Positions 18,098 through 26,622 of a DNA stretch of 44,142 nucleotides are shown here, one piece after another. How positions within the stretch are numbered: position 1 is the stretch's first letter; every line of letters begins with the position of its first letter. A program made the position numbers and the translations under genes. Under the pieces are notes generated by a model that saw nothing but the letters and a program-made list of their open reading frames with translations, did not search any database and was not told the origin of the DNA. Origin of the DNA: Enterobacter sp. Bisph1. Its GTDB lineage: Bacteria; Pseudomonadota; Gammaproteobacteria; Enterobacterales; Enterobacteriaceae. Location: the NCBI RefSeq assembly GCF_000814905.1, contig NZ_JXAG01000017.1, forward strand, positions 1 to 44,142. Direction: 5' to 3'.

Positions 18098-19687
18098 ATG
18101 AAAGAACGAAAAATCCAGTTACACCACTATCTGGCTTACGGGTCAGGTGATTTTCTCGGTGCCGGTACCGCGGTGCTGACATCTGCCTGGCTGCTTTATT
18201 TCTATACCAGCTTTTGCGGGCTTACCCCCGTTGAAGCGACGCTAATCTTTGCCTGTGCACGTGTGCTGGACGCGGTGGTAAGCCCGCTGATGGGGTATCT
18301 GAGCGATAATTTCGGCGGCACCTGGTTTGGTAAGCGGTTTGGGCGGCGTAAGTTTTTCATCCTGCTGGGTATCCCCAGTATTTTCAGTTACGCCATCATG
18401 TGGGTGAGCGGGATGGATTTCTGGTACTACCTCCTGACCTATCTTCTTTTCGACATCGTCTACACCATGATCCTGGTGCCCTATGAAACCCTGGTGCCGG
18501 AAATGACCGACGATTTCAAACACAAATCGAAATTCTCCGGCGCGCGTATTGCGATGGGGCAACTCTCGGCGATTCTGGCGGCATTCCTGCCTGGCATTTT
18601 TCTCGGTTATTTCGGTAAAGACAATCCACTCTCTTTCTTTTATGCCAGTCTGGTACTTGCCATCATTTGTGCGGTGGTACTGACATTGGTGTGCTGTTTC
18701 ACTTGGGAGCGACCAGCGGAACTAAAATCCGATGCCGAACGGCACGCAGAAGAGGAGTCGCTGACTCCCGGGCAACGCTTCAGGCGCCTGTGGATCGAAC
18801 TGACTTCGACACTGCGCATCAAAATTTTCCGCCAGCATCTTGGGCTCTATCTGGGGGGCTATATTGCTCAGGACGTCTTCAATGCCGTGTTTACCTATTA
18901 TGTGGTGTTTGTGCTGATGCAGTCCGCCCAGACCGCCTCGAATTTAATGGGCGTAATGGCGATTCTGCAGTTTGTGGCGGTTGTGGGGATGATACCGCTG
19001 TGTATCCGTTTTGGACCCGCGCCATCCTACCGCTTCGTCGTCATCCTGTTTGGTCTGGCCTCGGCGTCTTTTTCGCTGGTCTATTACCTCGGACTGCACG
19101 ATATCTACACCCTGTTACTCTTTATCTCTGCGGTGGCCGGTCTGGGACGCGGCGGGATCAACTATATTCCCTGGAATATCTATACCTATATTTCCGATGT
19201 TGATGAAGCGGTAACGGCTCAACGCCGCGAAGGGATCTTTGCCGGGGTAATGACGATGGCGCGCAAAGCCTCTCAGGCCGGTGCCGTCATGCTGGTGGGC
19301 GTTGTGATGCAGGTGTCCGGTTTTGTCTCGGGGCAAAGCATTCAGGACCCGCAGGTTAGCCATACGATTTTACATATCCTTAGTTTTGGCACTCTTGCCG
19401 TCCTGTCCATCGGTTTTTTGGTCTCACTGAAATTTAAGCTCAACCTGCAAACGCACCGACTGTTGCAACAGGAAAATCAACGTATGCGTAACGCGAACGG
19501 CCCGTTGCCGGAAAGCGTATCGCCGGAAACCCGTACTACGATGGAAGTGCTGACGGGCATGCAGTACGAATCACTGTGGGGCAATAACAACATTGGCTAT
19601 CTCAATCGCAAGAAAGCCGCACCGGTTAAAGCTAACAGACCACGAAACTCTTTCTCTCACTCTGAAAACGACAAATATACAGGATGA
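18098..19687 (+). CDS. GPH-family (MFS_2) oligosaccharide transporter, RhiT/TogT-like
   Basis: A 529-residue cation-coupled sugar symporter with 12 predicted spans. The start (HHYLAYGSGDFLGAGTAVLTS) and the loop YLSDNFGGTWFGKRFGRRKFF carry the glycoside-pentoside-hexuronide motif D-x-[GA]-x-x-x-x-R-x-G-[RK]-[RK]. DIVYTMILVPYETLVPEMT is the second signature. Homologues in pectin degraders import unsaturated galacturonides or rhamnogalacturonides (RhiT). The frame runs upstream to a GTG at 18044, but the ATG at 18098 begins the conserved region. A hydrophilic tail of about 80 residues follows the last span. The stop is 4 bp before the GH105 gene. Confidence 0.85.
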   Translation: MKERKIQLHHYLAYGSGDFLGAGTAVLTSAWLLYFYTSFCGLTPVEATLIFACARVLDAVVSPLMGYLSDNFGGTWFGKRFGRRKFFILLGIPSIFSYAIMWVSGMDFWYYLLTYLLFDIVYTMILVPYETLVPEMTDDFKHKSKFSGARIAMGQLSAILAAFLPGIFLGYFGKDNPLSFFYASLVLAIICAVVLTLVCCFTWERPAELKSDAERHAEEESLTPGQRFRRLWIELTSTLRIKIFRQHLGLYLGGYIAQDVFNAVFTYYVVFVLMQSAQTASNLMGVMAILQFVAVVGMIPLCIRFGPAPSYRFVVILFGLASASFSLVYYLGLHDIYTLLLFISAVAGLGRGGINYIPWNIYTYISDVDEAVTAQRREGIFAGVMTMARKASQAGAVMLVGVVMQVSGFVSGQSIQDPQVSHTILHILSFGTLAVLSIGFLVSLKFKLNLQTHRLLQQENQRMRNANGPLPESVSPETRTTMEVLTGMQYESLWGNNNIGYLNRKKAAPVKANRPRNSFSHSENDKYTG

Positions 19688-19691
19688 CATA

Positions 19692-20834
19692 ATGACGATT
19701 TATCCCGTGAAACATAGTGCGTTGCTGCGCCAGCCAGAGCACTTTATCTCGCGCGATGCGCTGAAAGCGTTAATTCACAAAGTTACAAAAAATCTGGTCG
19801 CGATTGAAGATACTACCGGCGAGTTTGCGCTCCATCTGGATGACGGCCGGATCATTGATGCGAAAGGCTGGGCGGCAGGATGGGAATGGACGCATGGCAT
19901 TGGGCTGTATGGTATTTTTCAGTTCTACCAGCAGACTGGCGAGCCCGAGATATGCGCCATTATTGACGACTGGTTCAGCGCAAGGCTGGCCGAAGGAACA
20001 CCGACTAAAAATGTTAACACTGTCTGCCCGTTATTAACTTTAGCCTGCCGTTATGAAGAGACGCGCAATCCGGCCTGGTTGCCGCTACTGGAGCGCTGGG
20101 CCGAATGGGTAATGTACGAGATGCCACGTACGGAAAAGGGGGGTATCCAGCATGTTGTCATTCACAAAGAAAATAATCAGCAACTCTGGGATGATACGCT
20201 GATGATGACTGTGATGCCCCTGGCGAAAATTGGCAAGCTGCTGGGGCGGCAGGAGTATATCGAAGAGGCCAAATTCCAGTTTCTGACCCATATCCAGTAT
20301 CTGATGGATCGGGAAACCGGGCTGTGGTTTCACGGCTGGACATTCGAAGGCAACCACAACTTTTCTCGCGCCCGCTGGGCACGGGGAAACAGTTGGTTAA
20401 CGGTAGCAATACCTGATTTCATTGAGTTGCTGGCACTGCCCGAACACGATGCGACCCGTCGGTTTTTACTTGAGGTGCTAAACAGTCAGGTTAGCGCGCT
20501 GGCGCAGCTTCAGGATGAAAGTGGTCTGTGGCATACACTGCTGGATGACAGGGATTCTTATCTTGAAAGCTCAGCCACAGCAGGTTTTGCCTATGGCATT
20601 TTAAAAGCCGTACGCAAGCGCTACATCAGCAGCCACTATGCCGTCACAGGGCAAAAAGCGATCCGTGGCGTGGTGGGCTGTATCAATAACGAAGGGGAAC
20701 TGACTCAATCCTCCTTTGGCACTGAAATGGGGCCAAATCTGGATTACTACCGCCAGATTCCCCTGACGCCAATGCCTTACGGTCAGGCTATGACAATTCT
20801 GTGTATGGCTGAATATTTACACACCTATCTTTAA
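19692..20834 (+). CDS. Glycoside hydrolase family 105/88 protein (unsaturated rhamnogalacturonyl hydrolase-like)
   Basis: A 380-residue (alpha/alpha)6-barrel hydrolase. The GH88/105 catalytic aspartate region is QQLWDDTLMMTVMPLAKIG (D167/D168), and the aromatic signature RWARGNSW spans residues 228-235. LWHTLLDDRDSYLESSATAGFAYGI matches the C-terminal substrate region of YteR/YesR/RhiN. These enzymes hydrate the 4,5-double bond of unsaturated uronic acids left by lyases and so release the sugar. There is no signal peptide, so it acts in the cytoplasm on disaccharide imported by the upstream transporter, with which it is translationally close. The ATG at 19692 is used; the frame further upstream overlaps the transporter. 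A terminator follows. Confidence 0.88.
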   Translation: MTIYPVKHSALLRQPEHFISRDALKALIHKVTKNLVAIEDTTGEFALHLDDGRIIDAKGWAAGWEWTHGIGLYGIFQFYQQTGEPEICAIIDDWFSARLAEGTPTKNVNTVCPLLTLACRYEETRNPAWLPLLERWAEWVMYEMPRTEKGGIQHVVIHKENNQQLWDDTLMMTVMPLAKIGKLLGRQEYIEEAKFQFLTHIQYLMDRETGLWFHGWTFEGNHNFSRARWARGNSWLTVAIPDFIELLALPEHDATRRFLLEVLNSQVSALAQLQDESGLWHTLLDDRDSYLESSATAGFAYGILKAVRKRYISSHYAVTGQKAIRGVVGCINNEGELTQSSFGTEMGPNLDYYRQIPLTPMPYGQAMTILCMAEYLHTYL

Positions 20835-20844
20835 ACGATGAAGT

Positions 20845-20877
20845 GTAATGGCGGTCTTTTACCGCCATTACTTTTTT
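20845..20877 (+). terminator. Intrinsic terminator of the GH105 operon
   Basis: GTAATGGCGGT and ACCGCCATTAC form a perfect 11-bp stem with a 5-nt loop, followed by TTTTTT. It starts 10 bp after the hydrolase stop. Confidence 0.95.
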
Positions 20878-21238
20878 ACGGTAAAGCAATGATAAGGTCG
20901 GGCTGTTCGGTTTTTTGGGCTGTCTACAGGTGTCAGCATTAGCGTACCAGCCGTGTCTATTCAGGCAGGGTAGACACTGGATTTTTGCGATGAGGCAAAT
21001 TGCGATGAGCCGTGAATTTACTGTGAAGTGATTTTTGCCACTATTACTCATAATAGCGGCATTTTCGCTCAGGCCAGACTTTTAGTTCAGTTACCTGAGC
21101 CGCTTTGTGCCAGAAGCGGACCTGACATAATAATGTGTTAATCAATGAGGTGCAGGTCAGGGGCACTGTACGGTATGGACAACATTAGTGTAATGACACC
21201 AAAACAACATATCGGACATCATAAACAGGAGAAATAAT
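20878..21238. other. Intergenic interval without a recognised gene
   Basis: No supported coding sequence. A short stem (CCGCTT/AAGCGG at about 21101-21120) and an AT-rich leader before the immunity remnant are the only features seen. The Shine-Dalgarno AGGAG near 21228 belongs to that remnant. Confidence 0.5.
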
Positions 21239-21497
21239 ATGATAGAAAAAAATTTAATCAGTGATTATTCAGAGGCAGAGTTTTTAAATTATGTAAAGAA
21301 TCTCTATGATTTTTCTGGCCGCAGTGAAATTGAGGGTAATAGTTTAGCCCATGTATTTGAAATTCTAACTGAACATTCTGATGGTTCCGATCTTATTTTT
21401 ACCCGCAGATAATCGTTAAGACAGTCCAGAGGGTATTGTTCATGAAGTAAAAGAGTGGCGCGCAGCTAACGGCAAACCAGGCTTTAAAACAGAATAA
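21239..21497 (+). pseudogene. Orphan colicin/pyocin-type immunity protein gene, frameshifted
   Basis: From the ATG at 21239, with CAGGAG 7 nt upstream, 57 residues are open: LISDYSEAEFLNYVKNLYDF, then HVFEILTEHSDGSDLIF. The frame then breaks near 21395-21405. One frame over, the sequence continues DSPEGIVHEVKEWRAANGKP GFKTE to TAA 21495-21497. Together they rebuild an approximately 85-residue protein of the E-type colicin/S-type pyocin DNase immunity family (Im2/Im7/Im9-like), with its D-L-I-[YF]-[YF]-P ... D-S-P-x-G-I-V ... W-R-A-A-N-G-K-x-G-F-K ending. A further in-frame TAA at 21417 replaces a codon of the D-N-R-x-D-S-P segment. At least two lesions make it non-functional. No bacteriocin gene is adjacent. 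Confidence 0.85.
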
Positions 21498-21715
21498 ACA
21501 CTTCATGACTTTTCTATCGACCAGATCCCGGTTGACTATCCCACGTCAAGTTAGTCCAACATCCCATTGACTGTGACAAATGCGGACTTCCGCTGTTTAC
21601 TCAAAGCAGATTTTTGCTTACGCGATAGTCTGTACTGTACCAAAAAAGGAAAGAAACGCTGTATACACGTTGGTTGAAACTGGTGACCTGTACCGGAAAC
21701 TCGATGAGCAACTGC

Positions 21716-21745
21716 TGTAGCCTGCAAACATCTTTACAGGCTACA
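21716..21745. terminator. Hairpin between the immunity remnant and the NmrA-like gene
   Basis: TGTAGCCTG and CAGGCTACA form a perfect 9-bp stem with a 12-nt loop, followed by TTTAT on the plus strand. It lies 36 bp beyond the end of the minus-strand gene at 21781 and could act in both directions. T-tracts are weak. Confidence 0.45.
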
Positions 21746-21780
21746 TTTATAATGCATATGTATCTGTCTATATCTGTAGA

Positions 21781-22674
21781 TTAAATGAACCAGTCGCGAT
21801 TTTTATGGATGAAACTTTGAAGCGTCTCTGGATAATGCCCCATGAGTTTAAAAAAATCGGAACTAGCATGTGCAGCATCCCAGATTTTACTTTCATGTTT
21901 CATATACTGAATTAACGTTTCCGCCTGTTCTCCTGCCCAGTTTTTAATTCCTGCATCAGTATCTTCATACTGAATATCCTTACCCGTTTCAGCACTGATA
22001 ATCGCAGCGACATCGCTAAATCTGTAGCGACCAATCCCCGTAATACTATGATTCTTCCCGGCGTGTTTTTCCGGCCCCTCCAAAAGGACTTTAATAAATA
22101 TCGCCGCGAGATCGTCCTCATTCAGCCAGAAACGAGATGCGTCGTGCGGCAGAAGAACTTTTTTATGCTCTTTTACGTCTGAAGCAACCATCCATGAGAG
22201 ATTACTAAAGAACCAGCCACCCGCATTCACAAATGCAACAGGAATATCACTTTTTGCATATATTCCCTGTGCAACAGTGTGCAAGCTGCTACCCACTTTA
22301 ACCGCTCGATATTCTGGGTCGAGATCGTCGGCGCTGGTTGTTTGTGAATTAGCAAGCATACGAACAACAAGATCAACGGTTGGACTGGCTTTCGCAGCGG
22401 TAATAATGTTTGGAGTAGCTTTCTCTTCATCGGTTACAAAATCAGGTGGGATCACAACGATACGATTCATCCCTTCAAACGCAGCATGAAGACTTTGCAC
22501 ATCATACCAATCAGCATGCACGACCTCAGCTTCAGGGTATGCAGCTTGTAGTTTTTGCACTCCTTCCTTGCGGCTGCTTGTGAGCCTAAGAGAGACATCC
22601 GTTTTTTGGGATAAGCCCGCGACGATGCGGGAAGCTACGTTGCCTGCCGCGCCAATGATAAGAATTTTTGTCAT
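21781..22674 (-). CDS. NmrA-like/NAD(P)-binding atypical SDR
   Basis: A 297-residue protein starting MTKILIIGAAGNVASRIVAG, with the G-A-x-G-x-x-x-x motif of atypical SDRs (NmrA/ytfG quinone-reductase type). SLRLTSSRKEG after strand 2 suggests NADPH. IVVIPPDFVTDEEKATPNII and VAFVNAGGWFFSNLSWM follow the pattern of YtfG-like NADPH:quinone oxidoreductases and NmrA regulators. It lacks the classical Y-x-x-x-K pair. The ATG at 22674 is preceded by GGAG 6 nt upstream; the frame extends to 22695 without support. It is divergent from a TetR gene with a shared palindrome, so it is probably that regulator's target. Confidence 0.8.
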   Translation of the reverse strand: MTKILIIGAAGNVASRIVAGLSQKTDVSLRLTSSRKEGVQKLQAAYPEAEVVHADWYDVQSLHAAFEGMNRIVVIPPDFVTDEEKATPNIITAAKASPTVDLVVRMLANSQTTSADDLDPEYRAVKVGSSLHTVAQGIYAKSDIPVAFVNAGGWFFSNLSWMVASDVKEHKKVLLPHDASRFWLNEDDLAAIFIKVLLEGPEKHAGKNHSITGIGRYRFSDVAAIISAETGKDIQYEDTDAGIKNWAGEQAETLIQYMKHESKIWDAAHASSDFFKLMGHYPETLQSFIHKNRDWFI

Positions 22675-22741
22675 GCTTGACTCCATATACCGCATTATAG
22701 GTGATTGATTTTAACGCTATGAGCATCAATATAATTAAATC

Positions 22742-22778
22742 TGTACGCATGTCCAGATTTAAATTGGACATGTGTACA
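22742..22778. promoter_or_regulatory. Operator-like inverted repeat between the NmrA-like and TetR genes
   Basis: TGTACGCATGTCCA and TGGACATGTGTACA are 13/14 complementary and separated by a 9-bp AT-rich spacer. It is central in the 157-bp divergent interval, as expected for autoregulation and control of the neighbour by the TetR protein. Confidence 0.75.
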
Positions 22779-22831
22779 AATCTTTTTTAGTTTATTCTGC
22801 TCAATTATTTTTAGGTTCAATGAGGCCGTTA

Positions 22832-23416
22832 ATGTCTTATCTAACTCGGGAAGAGCGCCGGGCACAAATTGTGGACGCTGCTGTTTCATTAACGATCAGC
22901 GATGGCTTAGCTGCCGCAACGGTTAGAGCTGTTGCAGCAGTCATCGATGCCTCTCCAGGTCAGATTCATCATCATTTTTCCTCAGCAGATGCACTTCGCG
23001 CCGAAGCTTTCAGAGAGTTTGGATTACGTCTGGCAAAAAGGTATGACCATATAAGAGACTCACTGACTCCAATTGATCAACTGCGACTTTTGCTCGATTG
23101 TGAGGCTTCTGATTCAGGCCCAGGTGTGGAACGCTTGTGGAAGGAGGCAATTTTTACGTCATGTCAGAACAACCTTATCCGTGAGTCAGTCCAGACTGTT
23201 CTTGAAAGCTGGCGCGTCAGGGTTGCCGCTGCGTTGCATGCCGTTGTAGATGAAAGAGGCTTAGCCGTCACGGGAGATCTTCATGCATCTTCACAGCGTC
23301 TTATAGGCATTGCTATAGGTTGGGATCTTCTTACCGACTTCAATTTTCAAATGCCTGATAGTAATAAAAACCTTTCCAGTTACATTGATTTCGAATTATT
23401 AAGCCTTGGTTGTTAG
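22832..23416 (+). CDS. TetR-family transcriptional regulator
   Basis: A 194-residue repressor. YLTREERRAQIVDAAVSLTI leads into the helix-turn-helix AAATVRAVAAVIDASPGQIH and then HHFSSADALRAEAFREF. IHHHF replaces the common L-Y-x-H-F. The ligand domain includes ERLWKEAIFTSCQNNLIRES, similar to BetI/TetR_C_6-like regulators. The ATG at 22832 has GAGG 6 nt upstream. Longer frames start inside the inverted repeat at 22742-22778 and are rejected for that reason. It probably controls the divergent NmrA-like gene. Confidence 0.88.
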   Translation: MSYLTREERRAQIVDAAVSLTISDGLAAATVRAVAAVIDASPGQIHHHFSSADALRAEAFREFGLRLAKRYDHIRDSLTPIDQLRLLLDCEASDSGPGVERLWKEAIFTSCQNNLIRESVQTVLESWRVRVAAALHAVVDERGLAVTGDLHASSQRLIGIAIGWDLLTDFNFQMPDSNKNLSSYIDFELLSLGC

Positions 23417-23639
23417 CAAGGGTTATTAAGCAGGCCGACTCGCTTTTCGCTCAACTCGAACATCGCACCTGACCCGTTCCCCGTTATTGATAACACCATT
23501 CAGCGTGTAGCGTGTTCGGTATGACCGGCTGCACTGGTCAAAAATTGAATAAGCGCCTGGCATGCTGATGACATGCCTTTATGTGGGGGGAGATTAAGGA
23601 AAAGGGGCGGGAGCGCCCGCGGCTGGTAACGGCGGCGCA

Positions 23640-23804
23640 ATGAAATTCTATCCACAAACGGCTCTGCAACAGGCGGGGGGAAAATTTAGCAGCAACGATG
23701 AGCCCTTTACACCGCATGTGGAGACAGATCGTGAGTTGATTACCGGTCAGAACCCGGCCTCGGCCAACGGTGTGGCTGACGAACAACTGAAGCGCCTGAA
23801 ATAA
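23640..23804 (+). pseudogene. DJ-1/PfpI-family protein, C-terminal remnant
   Basis: The frame MKFYPQTALQQAGGKFSSND continues to EPFTPHVETDRELITGQNPA and ends at TAA 23802. The motif F-x-P-[HF]-V-x-x-D-x-x-L-I-T-G-Q-N-P-A-S is the C-terminus of type 1 glutamine-amidotransferase-like DJ-1/PfpI proteins. The catalytic-cysteine part (about 170 residues) is missing upstream, so this 54-residue stretch is a leftover. Confidence 0.75.
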
Positions 23805-23827
23805 TCCAGCTAAAAATAAGGAAAAAA

Positions 23828-24085
23828 ATGGACCTGCAACTGAACGGTAAAACAGCGATTGTCACGGCAGCGACGCATTGGTTTTGCCATCGCCCGTACG
23901 CTGGCAAGGGAAGGGGCTGAGGTCACGATTACCGGTCGCGATCGGGAAAAACTGGCTGCGGCAGTAGACGAGATTCACGCTGCCGCGCCGCTGGGTAAAA
24001 TCCGCAGATTCCTGGCTGACATCAGTACCGCAAAGGGCGTTGAGGCTTTGACCTCCCAGCTGAACCAGACCGATATTCTGGTGAA
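23828..24085 (+). pseudogene. SDR oxidoreductase, frameshifted N-terminal fragment
   Basis: Starts MDLQLNGKTAIVTAAT after AAGGA. At about 23870 the frame shifts within the glycine-rich cofactor loop and continues GFAIARTLAREGAEVTITGR, then DREKLAAAVDEIHAAAPLGK and TDILVNN. This is the first third of a classical SDR up to the N-N-A-G strand. Sequence homology stops at about 24085, where an unrelated minus-strand gene fragment begins. It is inactive because of both the frameshift and the deletion. Confidence 0.8.
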
Positions 24086-24089
24086 TAAC

Positions 24090-24430
24090 CCGGTAGGTTA
24101 TCGTAAACATCCAAAGCACGGGCGGGATAAGTTAACGCTGCGCCGGTGTTCAGGTTAATGGCTACGGCAAGCGCTTCGGCGATCTCTTCACGCGTGGCGC
24201 CATTCTTGACCGCGGCATCCACATGCACGGCCAGACAGCCGTCGCAGCGGGTGGTGACAGCCACGACCAGTGCGATCAGTTTATGGGTTTAGGATCGAGG
24301 TGCTTATTTTCTGCGGCCCCTTTATCCATTTGCTGAAATCCTTGCATCAATTCAGGCTGCAGTTTGGCAAATTTACTGAGGGTGGCGAGCAGGCCGCTGC
24401 GATATTCATTCCAGTTTAAAAACAGTGAAA
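24090..24430 (-). pseudogene. Carboxymuconolactone decarboxylase/AhpD-like protein, broken
   Basis: The minus strand reads NWNEYRSGLLATLSKFAKLQ, then HLDPK, then (one frame over) THKLIALVVAVTTRCDGCLA, HVDAAVKNGATREEIAEALA and VAINLNTGAALTYPARALDV. The C-x-x-C-x-x-x-H motif (CDGCLAVH) of AhpD-type peroxidase/CMD proteins is intact. A one-base deletion near 24287 breaks the frame, no start codon is seen before NWNEY, and the 3' end runs into the SDR fragment. It is a decayed gene joined head-on to another decayed gene. Confidence 0.8.
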
Positions 24431-24568
24431 AACTCCGGTCTGTTTGCAAAATACCCGTTACATCACGTCATATTGAGGGCGATTATCAGTAAGCCCGACG
24501 GCTTCAACAAATCAGATAACCTTGTGCAGCAGAGAAGAAATTCTATGTCGTTGTTGATGGCTTAAACG

Positions 24569-25483
24569 TTATACCTGTTCGGCGAGGACGTCCTGAAGAA
24601 GCCAGTCGTGAAAGATTTTTACTTCATGGCGCAGGGCGTGGTGTTGCGGGGTCACCAGATAGTATGACCAGGTGAGGGGCCAGCGATGAGCGGGGTGCAA
24701 CTGAACCAATTGACCGATTTCAATCAGCTGCTTTACCAGCGCGTAACGAACAATCGCCACTCCGCGACCGCCGAGAGCCGCCAGGATGACGGCGGAAGTG
24801 GAATTGATATGCAGCCCGCTATCTAAGGCTTCGGGCGCGTCTACGCCCCTGAGAATCTCCCCCCAGGAGGGAAAATTCGCGCCGGGGTGCGGCGTGTCAT
24901 CGTGGATCAGTTTTTGCGTGGCGAGCCATTCACCGCAGGCCATTTTCTCAGGCGGAACCAGCCGTGGGCTGCAAACCAGCACCGCTTCTTCATCCATCAG
25001 CCAGGTTTTATTCACCCCCGTCCACTCTCCCTGACCGCAGCGAATGCCGATATCCGCTTCGCCGTGCGACACATCCATCAGCTTTTCCGTCACGTTGAGC
25101 CGCAGGTCGATGGTCTCATGGGTTTCTGAGAAGCGGTTAAGCCGATCCATCAGCCAGTTCATCATCAGGACCTGTGAAGCGGTTACCACCACAGCGGAGC
25201 GTGCCCGGCGCCCGCGCAGTTTGTTTAAGCCGATTTCCAGCTTGTCCAGACCATGAGTAATGTCCTGAAGGGCTTCTTGCGCTTCATCCACCAGCGTTAA
25301 GCGCTCTTTCCCTGAACGGGTGCGGTGAAGCAGCGGATGTCCCACCCATTGCTCCAGTGAACGGACAAGCTGGCCCACGGCGGCGGGCGTCACGCCCAGC
25401 TCCTGGGCTGCGCCGGTAAAGCTGCCGTGCCGGGCGGTAGCTTCAAAAGCGTGCAGCCATTTCAGTCGGTTTAGGGATCGCAT
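24569..25483 (-). CDS. LysR-family regulator, GcvA-like
   Basis: A 304-residue LysR-type regulator. The helix-turn-helix WLHAFEATARHGSFTGAAQE and LGVTPAAVGQLVRSLEQWVG has the GcvA-type opening (L-x-W-L-x-A-F-E-A-x-A-R). The effector domain shows LDLRLNVTEKLMDVSHGEAD-like features and GGRGVAIVRYALVKQLIEIG near the end. The ATG at 25483 is used (AGGA 8 nt upstream); a GTG one codon earlier is possible. It is divergent from an SDR gene at 25657. The 170-bp interval contains AGAAA-GAT-TTTCT (about 25527), a possible binding element, so the SDR gene is its likely target. Confidence 0.92.
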   Translation of the reverse strand: MRSLNRLKWLHAFEATARHGSFTGAAQELGVTPAAVGQLVRSLEQWVGHPLLHRTRSGKERLTLVDEAQEALQDITHGLDKLEIGLNKLRGRRARSAVVVTASQVLMMNWLMDRLNRFSETHETIDLRLNVTEKLMDVSHGEADIGIRCGQGEWTGVNKTWLMDEEAVLVCSPRLVPPEKMACGEWLATQKLIHDDTPHPGANFPSWGEILRGVDAPEALDSGLHINSTSAVILAALGGRGVAIVRYALVKQLIEIGQLVQLHPAHRWPLTWSYYLVTPQHHALRHEVKIFHDWLLQDVLAEQV

Positions 25484-25656
25484 CACAGGTTTCCTGATTC
25501 ATCGTTTTTTCAGTATACCTGAGCGAGAAAGATTTTCTTTTCTGTATCGCAATTTCTTCTCAGTCGTCAACCTGGCTTCGGGCTGGCATTCTGGGTTCAC
25601 ACGATGAGGAGCAGGGCTACTAATCCATGACAATTGAATGATTTTAGAGGTTTGCG

Positions 25657-26433
25657 ATGAACGCATCTTTTGCAGGTAAAAAACTGTTAGTGGTCGGCGG
25701 TACCAGCGGTATGGGCTTCGAAACGGCGAAACTGGTACTAAAAAACGGTGGCAGCGTAGTGCTGGTGGGCAATCGGCAGGACAAAGCCGAGCAGGCTCGC
25801 CAGGCGCTGGCAGCAGATGGACAGGTTTCCATTATTATTGCGGACCTGATGAAAGAAGAGGGGATGCAGCACGTGATGAACACCCTTAACGCTGAACATA
25901 AAGATATCAGCCTGCTGGTGAATGCTGCCGGTGTGTTCTTCCCGAAACCGTTCACCGAACATGAAATGTCTGATTACGACATGTATATGAACCTCAATCG
26001 CGCGACCTTTTTTATCACCCGCGACGTGGTGCGCAATATGGTGGCTGCCGGTATTAAAGGCTCCATCGTAAATATCGGTTCTATGTGGGCGCAGCAGGCT
26101 ATTGGCGCTACACCGTCTTCTGCCTACTCCATGGCGAAAGCCGGTCTGCACGCGCTGACGAAAAACATGGCGATTGAGTTGGGCGGCAACGGTATTCGCG
26201 TTAATGCCGTCTCCCCGGCCGTTGTCCATACCCCAATTTATGAAGGCTTCATCCCAAAAGAAGAGGTGAAAGGGGTGATGAACAGCTTCGACAGTTTCCA
26301 CCCGATTGGTCGCGTGGGTACGCCGGGTGATATCGCAGAAACCGTTGCTTTCCTGCTCTCTGATAAGACCGGCTGGGTTACCGGCGCTATCTGGGATATT
26401 GATGGCGGCGTAATGGCTGGCCGTAACGCCTGA
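25657..26433 (+). CDS. SDR-family oxidoreductase
   Basis: A 258-residue classical short-chain dehydrogenase. [14 protein letters not shown] is the cofactor loop (residues 12-25). NRQDKAEQA after strand 2 suggests NADPH. The family triad is in [20 protein letters not shown] and [20 protein letters not shown]. The C-terminal [19 protein letters not shown] is complete. The Shine-Dalgarno is AGAGG before the ATG. It is divergent from the LysR gene, suggesting local regulation. The substrate cannot be inferred; related enzymes act on keto compounds. Confidence 0.92.
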   Translation: MNASFAGKKLLVVGGTSGMGFETAKLVLKNGGSVVLVGNRQDKAEQARQALAADGQVSIIIADLMKEEGMQHVMNTLNAEHKDISLLVNAAGVFFPKPFTEHEMSDYDMYMNLNRATFFITRDVVRNMVAAGIKGSIVNIGSMWAQQAIGATPSSAYSMAKAGLHALTKNMAIELGGNGIRVNAVSPAVVHTPIYEGFIPKEEVKGVMNSFDSFHPIGRVGTPGDIAETVAFLLSDKTGWVTGAIWDIDGGVMAGRNA

Positions 26434-26439
26434 TAACCA

Positions 26440-26464
26440 TGCCGCACGGGGGGCTCGTGCGGCA
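26440..26464 (+). terminator. Hairpin after the SDR gene
   Basis: TGCCGCACG and CGTGCGGCA form a perfect 9-bp stem 6 bp after the SDR stop. No T-tract follows, so termination efficiency is uncertain. Confidence 0.5.
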
Positions 26465-26622
26465 CTGGAGTAATGATGCCAATCCAGACTGCACATTATG
26501 ACCTGGTGACGACGTGGCGCGAAGGCATGCGATCAGAACGTGTTGCCACTCCTTTACCAGTGATAAAACCTACTCATTGTTGCTCTCGCACTATTCGTAA
26601 TACAGGTGATACTGTGCGTGCT

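Noticed and set aside
21498-21715. Possible small zinc-ribbon protein (CDKCGLPLF near 21580)
   Set aside because: Only one C-x-x-C is present, stops follow within 25 codons and there is no start; probably decayed DNA after the immunity remnant.
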